From Altererythrobacter sp. C41 (GTDB lineage Bacteria > Pseudomonadota > Alphaproteobacteria > Sphingomonadales > Sphingomonadaceae): DNA of 64,000 bases. Of this stretch, positions 1 to 8,471 are shown piece by piece. The DNA is taken from NCBI RefSeq assembly GCF_016803135.1, contig NZ_JAEVFE010000002.1:124001-188000 (forward strand), written 5' to 3'. Position numbers and translations under genes: made by a program. The notes beneath the pieces are model-generated. The model worked only from the letters and a program-made list of their open reading frames with translations, was not told where the DNA came from and searched no databases. The number at the start of each line of letters is the position of its first letter. Within the stretch, counting starts at the first letter, position 1.

Positions 1-1
1 T

Positions 2-340
2 GCAGCGGTTCTCGGCCATGCCCACCGGCTGGGTCTCGCGCCCGGGATGCTCACCGGCTTCCTCGCGGCGGCCGAGGGCGGCCTCAAGGGCGTGGTCAAG
101 GCCGAGCGCCAGTTGCGCCGGGAGGAGAGCGGCAAGGCGAACCGTTCCGACACGCCCGGCACCCGCCTCGCCAGCAAGCTGCGCGCCATCGAGCCGCGCG
201 GGTTCGAGGCGATTGCGCCGGAAGGCGCGGAGTTCGGCCTCGTCGTGATCCGCCGCCTGGACGGCGACGTCGCGGTGATCGGCGAAGTCTCCGACGATCC
301 CGCGCTGATCGAGCGCGTCGGGCGCAAGCTGGTCGCCTGA
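2..340 (+). CDS. 3' end of an unrecognised gene (cut by window edge)
   Basis: An open frame runs from the first bases of the window to a TGA at 338-340, so only the last ~112 residues of a longer protein are visible. There is an internal ATG at 47, but the frame is open upstream of it and the true start lies outside the window. The fragment is charged and soluble-looking, with an Arg/Lys/Glu-rich stretch followed by a short hydrophobic-strand C-terminus ending near EVSDDPALIERVGRKLVA. I do not recognise the family. It is followed after 52 bases by the App1-type phosphatase on the same strand and may share its transcript. Confidence 0.6.
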   Translation, partial: AAVLGHAHRLGLAPGMLTGFLAAAEGGLKGVVKAERQLRREESGKANRSDTPGTRLASKLRAIEPRGFEAIAPEGAEFGLVVIRRLDGDVAVIGEVSDDPALIERVGRKLVA

Positions 341-392
341 GAGCCGCGCAGGCTATCTTCGGTCGCCTGCGAGCGCTACCCCTTCGCGGGCG

Positions 393-1493
393 ATGGATTT
401 CTTCTCTGGCCAGCCCGTTCGCCTGCAGCCCTACTTCGGCTATCGGAGCGCCGGTCGCCTGGTGATCGCGGCGCGGGCGCTGCGGTCCGGCAAGCCGGGC
501 TTCGAGAATGGCGGACGGCTCCAGGCGATGCGTACGATGCTTGCGCAGTTCGCCTCGCGCGAGGCGGCCGGGCTCGAGGTGCGGCTCGAGCTGAAGTCGC
601 CCGAGGGCGAAACCTCGGATCATTTCGCGACCACCGACCGGGAAGGTTTCGTCCGTTTCGAGATCGCACTCGGCCAAGGCTGGCCGCTGCCGCGCGATCC
701 GGCGTGGGAGATCGTGTGCCTGCACTGGCTGAACCGCGAAGGGCCACAGTGCGTCGAAGGGCACGTGCTGGTGCCGGGCAGCGCGACGCTGCTGGCGGTG
801 ATCTCCGACATCGACGACACGATCGTCGAGACCGGCATTACCGGCGGTTTCCGTCAGTTGATGCGCAACTGGCGCCGCGTGCTGGCCGAGCTGCCGGACG
901 AGAGGATCGCCGTGCCCGGGGTGGATGCGTTCTACGGTGCGCTCGGCGGCGGTGCGGTATTGCCCGGCAAGGGCGGCGCGGGCGATGCGATCCCCGCCAC
1001 GCACCGGCCGTTCTTCTACGTCTCGTCGAGCCCGTGGAACCTGTTTTCCTACCTCGTCGCCTTCCTGCGGGTCCGGAAACTCCCGCTCGGGCCGCTGCTG
1101 CTGCGCGACTGGGGCTTCGATCGGGCGACGCTGGGCAGTGCGAGCCATGGCGAACACAAGCGCGCGGCGATCGATACGGTCATGGCGATGTATCCCGACA
1201 TCCGCTTCGCGCTGATCGGCGACGACACGCAGGGCGACCTGCCGGCCTATGCCGACGTGGTGAGCGGTAACTTGGGCCGGATCGCCGCGGTGTTCATCCG
1301 GACCGCAACCGACGAACCGCTCTCGCCCGAGGAACTCGCCGGCAAGGCGGCGATCGAGGCGGCGGGCGTTCCGCTGTGGCTGGGCGAGAGCTACGCGATC
1401 GGGCAGGAATTCCTGCGCGCGGCGGGGCTCAGGCCGCAAGGGGACGCGGCACGGATCGTGGAAACGGTCGAGCAGGCGCACGAGACGTCCTGA
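393..1493 (+). CDS. App1 family (DUF2183) phosphatidate phosphatase-like protein
   Basis: 366 residues. The C-terminal two thirds carries the HAD-like signature of the DUF2183/App1 family: ISDIDDTIVET near residue 137 (the DxDxT nucleophile motif), the conserved FYVSSSPWNL near 208, and FALIGDDTQGD near 271, which supplies the late acidic Mg-binding residues. Yeast App1 is a Mg-dependent phosphatidate phosphatase; bacterial members are assumed to act on lipid phosphates but are poorly characterised. There is no signal peptide or obvious membrane segment, so a cytosolic or membrane-peripheral protein is likely. The ATG at 393 is the first in frame. The family call is firm; the substrate is inferred. 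Confidence 0.88.
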   Translation: MDFFSGQPVRLQPYFGYRSAGRLVIAARALRSGKPGFENGGRLQAMRTMLAQFASREAAGLEVRLELKSPEGETSDHFATTDREGFVRFEIALGQGWPLPRDPAWEIVCLHWLNREGPQCVEGHVLVPGSATLLAVISDIDDTIVETGITGGFRQLMRNWRRVLAELPDERIAVPGVDAFYGALGGGAVLPGKGGAGDAIPATHRPFFYVSSSPWNLFSYLVAFLRVRKLPLGPLLLRDWGFDRATLGSASHGEHKRAAIDTVMAMYPDIRFALIGDDTQGDLPAYADVVSGNLGRIAAVFIRTATDEPLSPEELAGKAAIEAAGVPLWLGESYAIGQEFLRAAGLRPQGDAARIVETVEQAHETS

Positions 1494-1553
1494 GCGTCGT
1501 TCGCCGCGCGATCTTCATTGGCGGTTCAGCCCCCGAACCGCTAGCAAGGGGCA

Positions 1554-2912
1554 ATGCCGTTCCTCGCCCGATTCCTCGCGCTGATCGCGGTGCTCTCGCT
1601 AATGATCGCGCAGCCCGCGGCGGCGCAGTCGATCCTGCGCGATGCCGAGACCGAGGCGCTGCTCAACGACATGGCCGCGCCGCTGGTCGAGGCTGCCGGC
1701 CTCCAGCCCGGCAATGTCGAGATCGTGCTGATCAACGATCCTTCGATCAACGCCTTCGTCGCCGGCGGGCAGGCGGTCTACATCCACACCGGCCTGATCG
1801 ATGCGGCGGAGACCGCCAACGAGGTCCAGGGCGTGATCGCCCACGAGCTCGGCCACATCACCGGCGGGCATATCATCCGCCATTCCGAAGGGGCGGGCGC
1901 GGCGACCAATATCTCGATCCTCTCGCTGCTGCTCGGCGTCGGCGCGGCGCTCGCCGGCGCGGGCGATGCGGCGATGGGCATGATCATGGCCGGACAGCGT
2001 GCGGCCCTGGGCAAGTATCTCGCTTTCAGCCGGGTGCAGGAATCCTCCGCCGATGCCGCCGGCGCGGAATATCTTTCCAAGGCGGGCATATCCGGCCGCG
2101 GCTCGCTGGCCTTCTTCGGCAAGTTGCAGAACCAGGAATTCCGCTACGGCTACAGTCAGGACGACGAAGTCGCCTTCGGCCGCACGCACCCGCTCTCCGG
2201 CGACCGGATCGCGCGTCTGCGCGAGGTCTATGTCAAGGACCCCGCGTGGGAAGCGCCGGACGATGCGGCCCTGCAGCAGCGTTTCGAGCGGGTGAAGGCC
2301 AAGCTGTCGGGTTATCAGGAGAAGCCCGAACGGACCCTGCAGGCCTATCCGGAAACGATGACGGGCGTGCCCGCGCGCTATGCCCGGGCTTATGCCTGGC
2401 ACAAGGACGCGCAGATGGACAAGGCGCTGGCGGAGACCGACGCCCTGCTCGAGATCGCGCCGAACGATCCCTATTTCCTCGAACTCAAGGGTCAGGTCCT
2501 GCTCGAATCGGGCCGGCCGGAGGAGGCGATCGAGCCGCTGCGCCGTGCGACGGAGCTGACCCGCAACCAGCCGCTGATCGCCTCGATGTTCGGGCATGCC
2601 CTGATCGCCACCGAGGATCGGGCGAATTTCGAGGAGGCCGAGCGGGTGCTGCGCGCGGCCGTCGCGCGCGACCGGCTGAATCCCTTCGCCTGGTACCAGC
2701 TCGGCGTGGTCTATGCCGCGCAGGGCGACATGCCGCGGGCGCGCCTGGCAAGTGCGGAGCAGCAGGTGATGAACCGGCAGTTCGCACAGGCGATCCGCAG
2801 CGCGCAGGCGGCGGAGGCGGGCCTTCCCGAGGGATCGCCCGACTGGATCCGCGCGCAGGATATCGCGCTCCAGGCCCGCGCCGCGCTTGAACGCGAGCGG
2901 GAGCGCCGGTAG
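1554..2912 (+). CDS. Exported M48 family metalloprotease with C-terminal TPR repeats (BepA-like)
   Basis: 452 residues. The N-terminus is a signal peptide (hydrophobic run ending near AQPAAAQS, about residue 24). The zinc site HELGH lies near residue 97 and the third-ligand region ESSADAAGAEYL near 163, both typical of M48 proteases. The second half has tetratricopeptide-like helices (for example the PYFLELKGQVLLESGRPEEAI region near residue 310). This matches periplasmic BepA/YfgC-type proteases that act in outer-membrane protein assembly and quality control. A GGGG purine run precedes the ATG at 1554. A DsbA-like thiol protein follows 13 bases downstream, and a second M48 protease overlaps that one, making a small envelope-maintenance block. 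Confidence 0.92.
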   Translation: MPFLARFLALIAVLSLMIAQPAAAQSILRDAETEALLNDMAAPLVEAAGLQPGNVEIVLINDPSINAFVAGGQAVYIHTGLIDAAETANEVQGVIAHELGHITGGHIIRHSEGAGAATNISILSLLLGVGAALAGAGDAAMGMIMAGQRAALGKYLAFSRVQESSADAAGAEYLSKAGISGRGSLAFFGKLQNQEFRYGYSQDDEVAFGRTHPLSGDRIARLREVYVKDPAWEAPDDAALQQRFERVKAKLSGYQEKPERTLQAYPETMTGVPARYARAYAWHKDAQMDKALAETDALLEIAPNDPYFLELKGQVLLESGRPEEAIEPLRRATELTRNQPLIASMFGHALIATEDRANFEEAERVLRAAVARDRLNPFAWYQLGVVYAAQGDMPRARLASAEQQVMNRQFAQAIRSAQAAEAGLPEGSPDWIRAQDIALQARAALERERERR

Positions 2913-2925
2913 CGCTCGCAGCCCC

Positions 2926-3624
2926 ATGACAATACGCCATTACCTTCTCGTCGCGCTTCTCGCGCTTGCGTTCGGCTTTGCCGGGGCCGCCGCATGGTCG
3001 CTGAGCGGGCTCGGCGACAAGCACACTCGTGCCTACCTGCTCGACAACCCCGAACTGCTCCCCGAAATGGCCGACCGCTATCAGGCGAAGCAGGCGGAGG
3101 AACGGCTGGCACAGGTTGCGGACGAGGTCGAGGTGCCGTTTCCCGGCGCCGTGCTGGGCAATCCCGAGGGCGCGGTGACGCTGGTCGAATTCACCGACTA
3201 CGGCTGCACCTACTGCAAGATGAGCCAGCCCGAAGTCGCGCGTCTGGTCGAGGAAAACCCGGATCTTCGCGTCGTCATTCGCGAATGGCCGATCTTCCAG
3301 GGCAGCGAGGAAGCCGCGCGCATGGCGCTCGCTGCGGCCCGCCAGGGTAAGTACGAGGCGTTCCACGACGCGATGTTCGTGCTCGGCCCGCCCAATGCCG
3401 CGAGCATCGAGAAGGCGGCGCAGGCGGCGGCGCTCGACATGGTGGCGGCGCGGCGCTTCGCCGCATCGGACGAAGCCTCCCGCGAACTGGCGAAGAACAT
3501 GGGGCTTGCCGACAAGCTCGGGTTCTCGGGCACGCCGAGCTGGGTGATCGGCGGCCGCGTGCTCCAGGGGGCGATCGGCTACGACGCGCTGCAGGACGCG
3601 GTCGCCGCAGCGCGCGGCTCGTGA
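2926..3624 (+). CDS. DsbA family thioredoxin-fold protein (thiol:disulfide interchange)
   Basis: 232 residues from the ATG at 2926, which begins a clear signal/anchor sequence (MTIRHYLLVALLALAF). A longer TTG-started reading exists at 2887 but overlaps the preceding stop and lacks the signal at its N-terminus. The active site is CTYC (Cys94/Cys97) within DYGCTYCKMSQPE, and GTPSWVIGG near residue 205 supplies the cis-proline loop. This is the DsbA/Com1-like family of periplasmic oxidoreductases. It sits between two exported proteases, consistent with a periplasmic role. The stop overlaps the GTG of the next gene, so translation is probably coupled. Confidence 0.9.
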   Translation: MTIRHYLLVALLALAFGFAGAAAWSLSGLGDKHTRAYLLDNPELLPEMADRYQAKQAEERLAQVADEVEVPFPGAVLGNPEGAVTLVEFTDYGCTYCKMSQPEVARLVEENPDLRVVIREWPIFQGSEEAARMALAAARQGKYEAFHDAMFVLGPPNAASIEKAAQAAALDMVAARRFAASDEASRELAKNMGLADKLGFSGTPSWVIGGRVLQGAIGYDALQDAVAAARGS

Positions 3625-4571
3625 TCCGCGCCGCGCCGGTGCTCGCGCTGCTGCTGGCGTTGGCGCAGCCGGCGCTGGCCGAAACCCGCGAAGAGGCAGC
3701 GGCAGCTGCGCTTGCGGCGCTCCAGCAGAGTGACGCGCGCCTGCTCGCGGTCGGATGGCGGCTCGCCACCGGGAATGCCGCCTATTGCAGCGACGCGCGG
3801 CCCGCCGTCGGCCTGCTGTTGCAGGACATGGCCGGCTACGCGGAGCCCGAAGCGATGCGCAAGGCGGCCGGGATCGCCGGCCCGATCGCCGTCCAGGCCG
3901 TCGCGCCCGGCTCGCCGGCGGACGCCGCTGGCCTGCGCGCCAACGACGAGATCACGGCGATCGACGGCACGGCGGTCGCCGCTCTACCCGCTGAGGAGGA
4001 GGACTGGCGCCGCCTCGCGCGCCTGCACGATACGATCGACTCCTCGCTCGCGGCCGACGGCCTGGTAGGTCTGACGCTGCCGGATCGGGGCGAGGTCACG
4101 CTCGAAGGAGTGCCCGCCTGTGCCAGCCGCTTCGAGATCATAGGCGGCGACGGCGCGGCGGCGGAGGGCAGGCGGGTCGTGATCGGGCGCAAGTTCGTGG
4201 GTCTCTCCTATCCCGAAGACGAATTCGCCGCGGCTATCGCGCACGAGTTCGCGCACAATCTCCTGCGGCACCGCGTGTGGCTCGACAGGCACGGACGCAA
4301 GTGGAAGAACGTGCGCGCGACCGAGCGCGAGGCCGACCGCATGATGCCCTGGCTGCTGGCCAATGCCGGCTACGAGCCTGCGGCTGCGCTGCGTTTCATG
4401 CGCCGCTGGGGCCCCGACCACGGCGGCGGCCTGTTCCGCAAGCGCACGCACGAGGGATGGGACGAGCGCGCCGAGACGATCGAGGCCGAAATCGCGCTGG
4501 TGGAGGCCGTCCGCGCCCCGGATGGCAGCGCCGACTGGTCGCGCCATTTCGTGCGGGAGGTCGCCGACTAG
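3621..4571 (+). CDS. Exported M48-like metalloprotease with internal PDZ domain
   Basis: 316 residues starting at a GTG whose last bases form the upstream stop (GTGA overlap). A signal peptide occupies roughly residues 1-21 (LALLLALAQPALAE). Residues ~80-125 look like a PDZ domain (VQAVAPGSPADAAGLRANDEITAIDG). The zinc motif HEFAH is near residue 208 and the acidic third ligand probably lies in ATEREADRMMPW, near 236. The arrangement is a gluzincin with a PDZ inserted before the catalytic helix, unlike the preceding TPR-type M48. Substrate unknown; periplasmic proteolysis is inferred from the export signal and neighbours. Confidence 0.82.
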   Translation: MIRAAPVLALLLALAQPALAETREEAAAAALAALQQSDARLLAVGWRLATGNAAYCSDARPAVGLLLQDMAGYAEPEAMRKAAGIAGPIAVQAVAPGSPADAAGLRANDEITAIDGTAVAALPAEEEDWRRLARLHDTIDSSLAADGLVGLTLPDRGEVTLEGVPACASRFEIIGGDGAAAEGRRVVIGRKFVGLSYPEDEFAAAIAHEFAHNLLRHRVWLDRHGRKWKNVRATEREADRMMPWLLANAGYEPAAALRFMRRWGPDHGGGLFRKRTHEGWDERAETIEAEIALVEAVRAPDGSADWSRHFVREVAD

Positions 4572-4589
4572 GCCGGCGAACGGACCCGC

Positions 4590-5210
4590 CTATTCGGCGG
4601 CTTCGGCCTGCTCGTCGAGCTGGTAGAGGCTCGCCAGCGGCCTCGCCATCACCCGGCGCACCATCGGCTCGAAGAACGTGAGCGGCTCGCTCTCGTACTC
4701 GGGATCGAAGGCGGCCTGGTCGTACTTTTCGCAGAACTCGGCGCAGGCTTCGAAATGCTCGCTTCCGCGGAACGCCTCGCGCGCATCCTTGTCCATGCCG
4801 AGATAGTGGAAGTAGTAATACCCTTGGAAATGGCCGTGGTGCTGGCAGATCCAGTGCAGTTCCTCGCGCACGAAGGGCTTGATGATCGAGGCGGCGACTT
4901 CCGGATGGTTGTAGCTGCCCAGCGTATCGCCGATGTCGTGCAGCAGCGACATGACGACATATTGCTCGTCGCGTCCGTCGCGGTGGGCGCGCGTCGCGGT
5001 CTGCAGCGAGTGCTCGAGCCGGCAGACCGGAAAGCCGCCGAAATCGCCGTCGAGCAATCGCAGATGCTCGAGCACGCGGTCGGGCAGGCCCTTGGCGAAC
5101 TGGCGATACTCGCCGCCGATGATCGCCCAGTCCTGCGCCGTGCCTTCCTTCATCTCGCGGAACTTCGCGCGCTCCGCAGCGCTGTGAAGCGTGTGATCGG
5201 TAGCGTTCAT
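4590..5210 (-). CDS. HD domain-containing protein (PhnZ/MIOX-like fold)
   Basis: 206 residues. An HD metal-site pattern is visible: His67 in RLEHSLQTATRAHRDG, His91-Asp92 in SLLHDIGD, and later His residues in HWICQHHGHF. This spacing resembles the small HD-superfamily proteins that include mixed-valent di-iron oxygenases such as PhnZ as well as hydrolases. The ATG at 5210 is chosen because GGGAGAG lies just upstream; an in-frame ATG at 5234 is possible. The gene is convergent with the M48-PDZ gene and divergent from the histidine kinase. Whether it is an oxygenase or a phosphohydrolase cannot be decided from the sequence. Confidence 0.82.
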   Translation of the reverse strand: MNATDHTLHSAAERAKFREMKEGTAQDWAIIGGEYRQFAKGLPDRVLEHLRLLDGDFGGFPVCRLEHSLQTATRAHRDGRDEQYVVMSLLHDIGDTLGSYNHPEVAASIIKPFVREELHWICQHHGHFQGYYYFHYLGMDKDAREAFRGSEHFEACAEFCEKYDQAAFDPEYESEPLTFFEPMVRRVMARPLASLYQLDEQAEAAE

Positions 5211-5304
5211 CACCAGCTCTCCCTTTGCGGACATCCTAGCGCGCCCCGGCGGGCACGCCAAAACAATCTGACGAATGCGGCGGAAATCGGCTAAAGCGCT
5301 GGTC

Positions 5305-6516
5305 ATGGCCGTGCTGCCTTCACAACCCGCGCCGTTCTTCGCCAACAAGAACAGCGCCTTCTGGAACCTGCAGTTCGTCGGCTGGGGCGGGGCGATGGTG
5401 CTGCGCGCGGTCACGGCGATCGCGAACGGGCAGTCATTCGATTTCGTGGTTCCGGTGGTGATCGAGATCATCGCCGGCTTTTCGATCAGCCTCGTCCTCT
5501 CGGTCATCTATCGCAAGTTGATCAACCGCCGCCCGCTGGTGACCTGGGGATTGACCGCGATCGTGCTTGCGGTCGCGGTGTGCATCTACGCCGCGATCGA
5601 CGGCTGGGTGTTCACGCTCTATCGCCCGCAGAGCGAATCGAGCTTCGCGACGCTCCTGCTCGGCATCTCGATCCTGCCGCTGACGCTGCTCTGCACCTGG
5701 TCAGCGCTCTATTACGCCATCAACTACTTCCTCCAGGTGGAGGAGCAGGCCGATCGGCTCGAACGGCTGGAGGCGCAGGCGACCAGTGCGCAGCTTGCCA
5801 TGCTGCGCTACCAGCTCAACCCGCACTTCCTGTTCAACACGCTCAATTCGATCAGCACCCTGGTGCTGCTCAAGCAGACCGAGCCGGCCAATGCGATGCT
5901 GACCCGGCTGTCCTCGTTCCTGCGGCACACGCTGATCAGCCAGCCGGGCGGCAAGGTGACGCTGGCGCAGGAAGTCGAGACGCTCAAGCTCTACCTCGGG
6001 ATCGAGCGCATGCGGTTCGAGGAACGGCTGCGGACCGAATTCAGCATCGAGCCCGCCGCGGCGCATGCCCGCCTGCCTTCGATGCTGCTCCAGCCGCTGG
6101 TCGAAAACGCGATCAAGTACGCGGTTTCGGCGCAGGAAGAAGGCGCGCGGATCAGCGTTGCGGCTCGACTCGTCGGAAACCGTCTGCGCGTCACCGTTTC
6201 CGACACCGGCCCGGGCTTGCAACAGGGCCCGCTGCGCCCCAGCCTCCCCGCTGCAATCACGGGCGAGGGACGAGCGGTTTCGACCGGGGTCGGTCTCGCC
6301 AATATCAGGAACCGGCTTGCACAGGCCTATGGCGACGACCACCTGTTCGAAATCCGCACGCCGCCCGAAGGCGGCTTCACCGTAATGATCGAGATCCCGC
6401 ACGATTCCGCCGGGGCGGAGGAACCCGACGCCCCCCCACCGCGTATTTCCGGGAATTCTCCGCCTCCCCCTCCTGCCGCGCAGATCACCAAGCGGCCAAT
6501 CGGAACCAAAGCATGA
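5305..6516 (+). CDS. LytS/YehU-type sensor histidine kinase
   Basis: 403 residues. The N-terminal ~150 residues contain about four hydrophobic helices (for example VVPVVIEIIAGFSISLVLSVI). The dimerisation and phosphoacceptor region YQLNPHFLFNTLNS (His174) is the hallmark of the His_kinase (PF06580) family. An HATPase follows, with the N box LVENAIKYAV and G boxes DTGPGL and GVGLANIRNRL. ATG 5305 begins the part that looks conserved (PFFANKN.AFWNLQF); ATG 5275 is a possible alternative and neither has a good Shine-Dalgarno. The stop overlaps the start of the LytTR regulator (ATGA), so the two form a two-component pair. The signal sensed is unknown. Confidence 0.92.
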   Translation: MAVLPSQPAPFFANKNSAFWNLQFVGWGGAMVLRAVTAIANGQSFDFVVPVVIEIIAGFSISLVLSVIYRKLINRRPLVTWGLTAIVLAVAVCIYAAIDGWVFTLYRPQSESSFATLLLGISILPLTLLCTWSALYYAINYFLQVEEQADRLERLEAQATSAQLAMLRYQLNPHFLFNTLNSISTLVLLKQTEPANAMLTRLSSFLRHTLISQPGGKVTLAQEVETLKLYLGIERMRFEERLRTEFSIEPAAAHARLPSMLLQPLVENAIKYAVSAQEEGARISVAARLVGNRLRVTVSDTGPGLQQGPLRPSLPAAITGEGRAVSTGVGLANIRNRLAQAYGDDHLFEIRTPPEGGFTVMIEIPHDSAGAEEPDAPPPRISGNSPPPPPAAQITKRPIGTKA

Positions 6517-7310
6517 CCATCCGCACCATCATCGTCGACGACGAGAAACTTGCCATACAGGGCCTTCAGGTCCGTCTCGAGGCGTTCGAGGACGTCGAAG
6601 TGATCGAGACTTGCGCCAACGGGCGCGAGGCGATCCGCAAGATCAAGACCGAGAAACCCGATCTGGTCTTCCTCGACATCCAGATGCCGGGCTTCGACGG
6701 GTTCTCGGTGGTCAAGGGCGTGATGGAGATCGAGCCGCCCCTGTTCGTCTTCGTCACCGCCTTCCAGGAACACGCCATCCGCGCGTTCGAGGCGAATGCG
6801 GTCAACTACCTGATGAAGCCGGTCGACCCGGACAAGCTGGCCGATACGATAGAGCGCGTACGCCAGCGCCTGGCGGAGAAGCGCTCGGCCGAAGACGCGG
6901 AAAAGCTGCTCAACGTGCTCAGCGAAGTGGCGCCCGACGCGGCCGAGGAATTCGCCGAGAGCGAGAGCGAGTCGAGCGACCGGTTCGAGAAGCTGATCAA
7001 CGTGAAGGACCGCGGGCAGATCTTCCGCGTCGAAGTCGGCTCGATCGAGCACATCGAGGCTGCCGGCGACTACATGTGCATCTACACCGGCGACAATTCG
7101 CTGATCCTGCGCGAGACGATGAAGGATCTCGAACGGCGGCTGGACCCGCGCAAGTTCCAGCGCGTGCACCGTTCGACCATCGTTAATCTCGATCAGGTCC
7201 GCCAGGTGCGGCCGCACACGAACGGCGAATGCTTCCTCGTGCTCGACAGCGGCGCGGAAGTGAAGGTCAGCCGCAGCTACCGCGACGTCGTCGCGCGCTT
7301 CGTGCACTGA
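6513..7310 (+). CDS. LytTR family response regulator
   Basis: 265 residues. An N-terminal receiver domain (1-~120) has the acidic pocket IIVDDE, phosphoacceptor Asp55 in LVFLDIQMPG, the VTAF switch threonine and a lysine in LMKPVDP. A Glu/Ser-rich linker (EEFAESESESSDRFEK) leads to a LytTR DNA-binding domain at about 165-265 (INVKDRGQIFRVEVGSIEHIEAAGDY; FQRVHRSTIVNLDQV). Its ATG overlaps the stop of the kinase. LytTR regulators bind direct repeats through a beta-rich domain; the target genes are not evident here. Confidence 0.94.
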   Translation: MTIRTIIVDDEKLAIQGLQVRLEAFEDVEVIETCANGREAIRKIKTEKPDLVFLDIQMPGFDGFSVVKGVMEIEPPLFVFVTAFQEHAIRAFEANAVNYLMKPVDPDKLADTIERVRQRLAEKRSAEDAEKLLNVLSEVAPDAAEEFAESESESSDRFEKLINVKDRGQIFRVEVGSIEHIEAAGDYMCIYTGDNSLILRETMKDLERRLDPRKFQRVHRSTIVNLDQVRQVRPHTNGECFLVLDSGAEVKVSRSYRDVVARFVH

Positions 7311-7317
7311 TCCGCCC

Positions 7318-7339
7318 GGGGAGCATGCCCATGCTCCCC
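7318..7339. terminator. Hairpin between convergent lytTR regulator and PfkB kinase genes
   Basis: A perfect 9-bp stem, GGGGAGCAT / ATGCTCCCC, with loop GCCC starts 8 bases after the regulator stop and lies 15 bases beyond the stop of the opposing kinase gene. There is no T-tract on either strand, so it may be a bidirectional, possibly Rho-assisted, terminator or an mRNA end stabiliser. Confidence 0.5.
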
Positions 7340-7353
7340 CGAAAGTGCGCCGG

Positions 7354-8364
7354 TCAGGCGGTCAGCCGCTCGTCCATCAGCTTCTGCAGGTCGGCTTCGG
7401 GCCGTGCGCCATAGTGGCTGATCACTTCGGCGGCGGCGATCGCGCCGCGGCGCAGGCAGGTTTCGAGCGGTTCGCCGTTGACATGCCCGTAGAGGAAGCC
7501 CGCGGCGAAGAGGTCGCCCGCGCCGGTGGTGTCGACGACCTGGTCGATCGGCTCGGCGGCGACCCGTGCCCGCTCGCCGCCGGAGAGCGCGATCGCACCG
7601 TCCGCGCTGCAGGTCACGATCAGCGTCGGCACTTTGTCCCTTAGCGCAGCGAGGCCGGCTTCGAGGTCGTTCTCGCCGGTCAGCGCGGCGAGTTCGAGGT
7701 GGTTGGCGAACAGGATGTCGATCAGCCCGTCGTCGATCAGCGTCCGGAAATCGTCGCCGTGGCGCTCGATCACGAAGACTTCCGACAGGGTGAAGGCGAC
7801 CTTGCGGCCGGCGGCGCGGGCCGCCTCGATCGCGCGGCGCATGGCCGCGCGCGGCTCCTCAGGATCCCACAGGTAGCCTTCGAGATAGAGGATCTTTGCC
7901 GCGGCGACCGCTTCGGCGTCGAGCGTGGCCGGCGGCAGGTACTGGCTCGCCCCGAGGAAGGTGTTCATCGTGCGCTGCGCATCGGGCGTGACGAAGATCA
8001 GGCAGCGCGCGGTGGGCGGATCGCCCCGGCGCGGCGGCGTGTCGAAATCGATGCCCACCGCGCGGATGTCGTGCGCGAAGACGTCGCCGAGCTGGTCGTC
8101 GGCGACCTGGCCGATGAAGGCGCACTGCGCGCCCAGCGCGGAGAGACCCGCGAGCGTATTGGCCGCCGATCCGCCGGAGATCTCCCGCGCCGGCCCCATC
8201 GCGTCGTAGAGCTCCTGCGCGCGGGCGGTGTCGACGAGGGTCATCCCGCCCTTGTTCAGGCCGAGCTCCTCGATCAGCTCCTCGTTGCACGGGGCCATCA
8301 CGTCGACGATGGCATTGCCGATGGCGATTACGTCGTAGCGCGGTTCGGGCGTCTGCTGAGTCAC
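7354..8364 (-). CDS. Adenosine kinase / PfkB family sugar kinase
   Basis: 336 residues of the ribokinase/PfkB fold. Signature 1 is visible near the N-terminus (GGSAANTLAGLSALG), and signature 2 near the C-terminus, DTTGAGDLFAAGFLYG, with the catalytic Asp at about 284. The N-terminal DVIAIGNAIVDVMAP and overall length match alphaproteobacterial proteins annotated as adenosine kinase. These phosphorylate adenosine or a related nucleoside or sugar using ATP in the cytosol. The gene stands alone, convergent with the LytTR regulator. The exact substrate is inferred. Confidence 0.88.
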   Translation of the reverse strand: MTQQTPEPRYDVIAIGNAIVDVMAPCNEELIEELGLNKGGMTLVDTARAQELYDAMGPAREISGGSAANTLAGLSALGAQCAFIGQVADDQLGDVFAHDIRAVGIDFDTPPRRGDPPTARCLIFVTPDAQRTMNTFLGASQYLPPATLDAEAVAAAKILYLEGYLWDPEEPRAAMRRAIEAARAAGRKVAFTLSEVFVIERHGDDFRTLIDDGLIDILFANHLELAALTGENDLEAGLAALRDKVPTLIVTCSADGAIALSGGERARVAAEPIDQVVDTTGAGDLFAAGFLYGHVNGEPLETCLRRGAIAAAEVISHYGARPEADLQKLMDERLTA

Positions 8365-8471
8365 GGCGAATCCTGATTGTCCGGGAAAGCGCCGCGCCTA
8401 GCCGCTGCCGGTTCTCGCGCCAAGGCTTTGCGATTGACTTGGCCTGCCGGCCCGGCCCATTCCCTCGCGCG

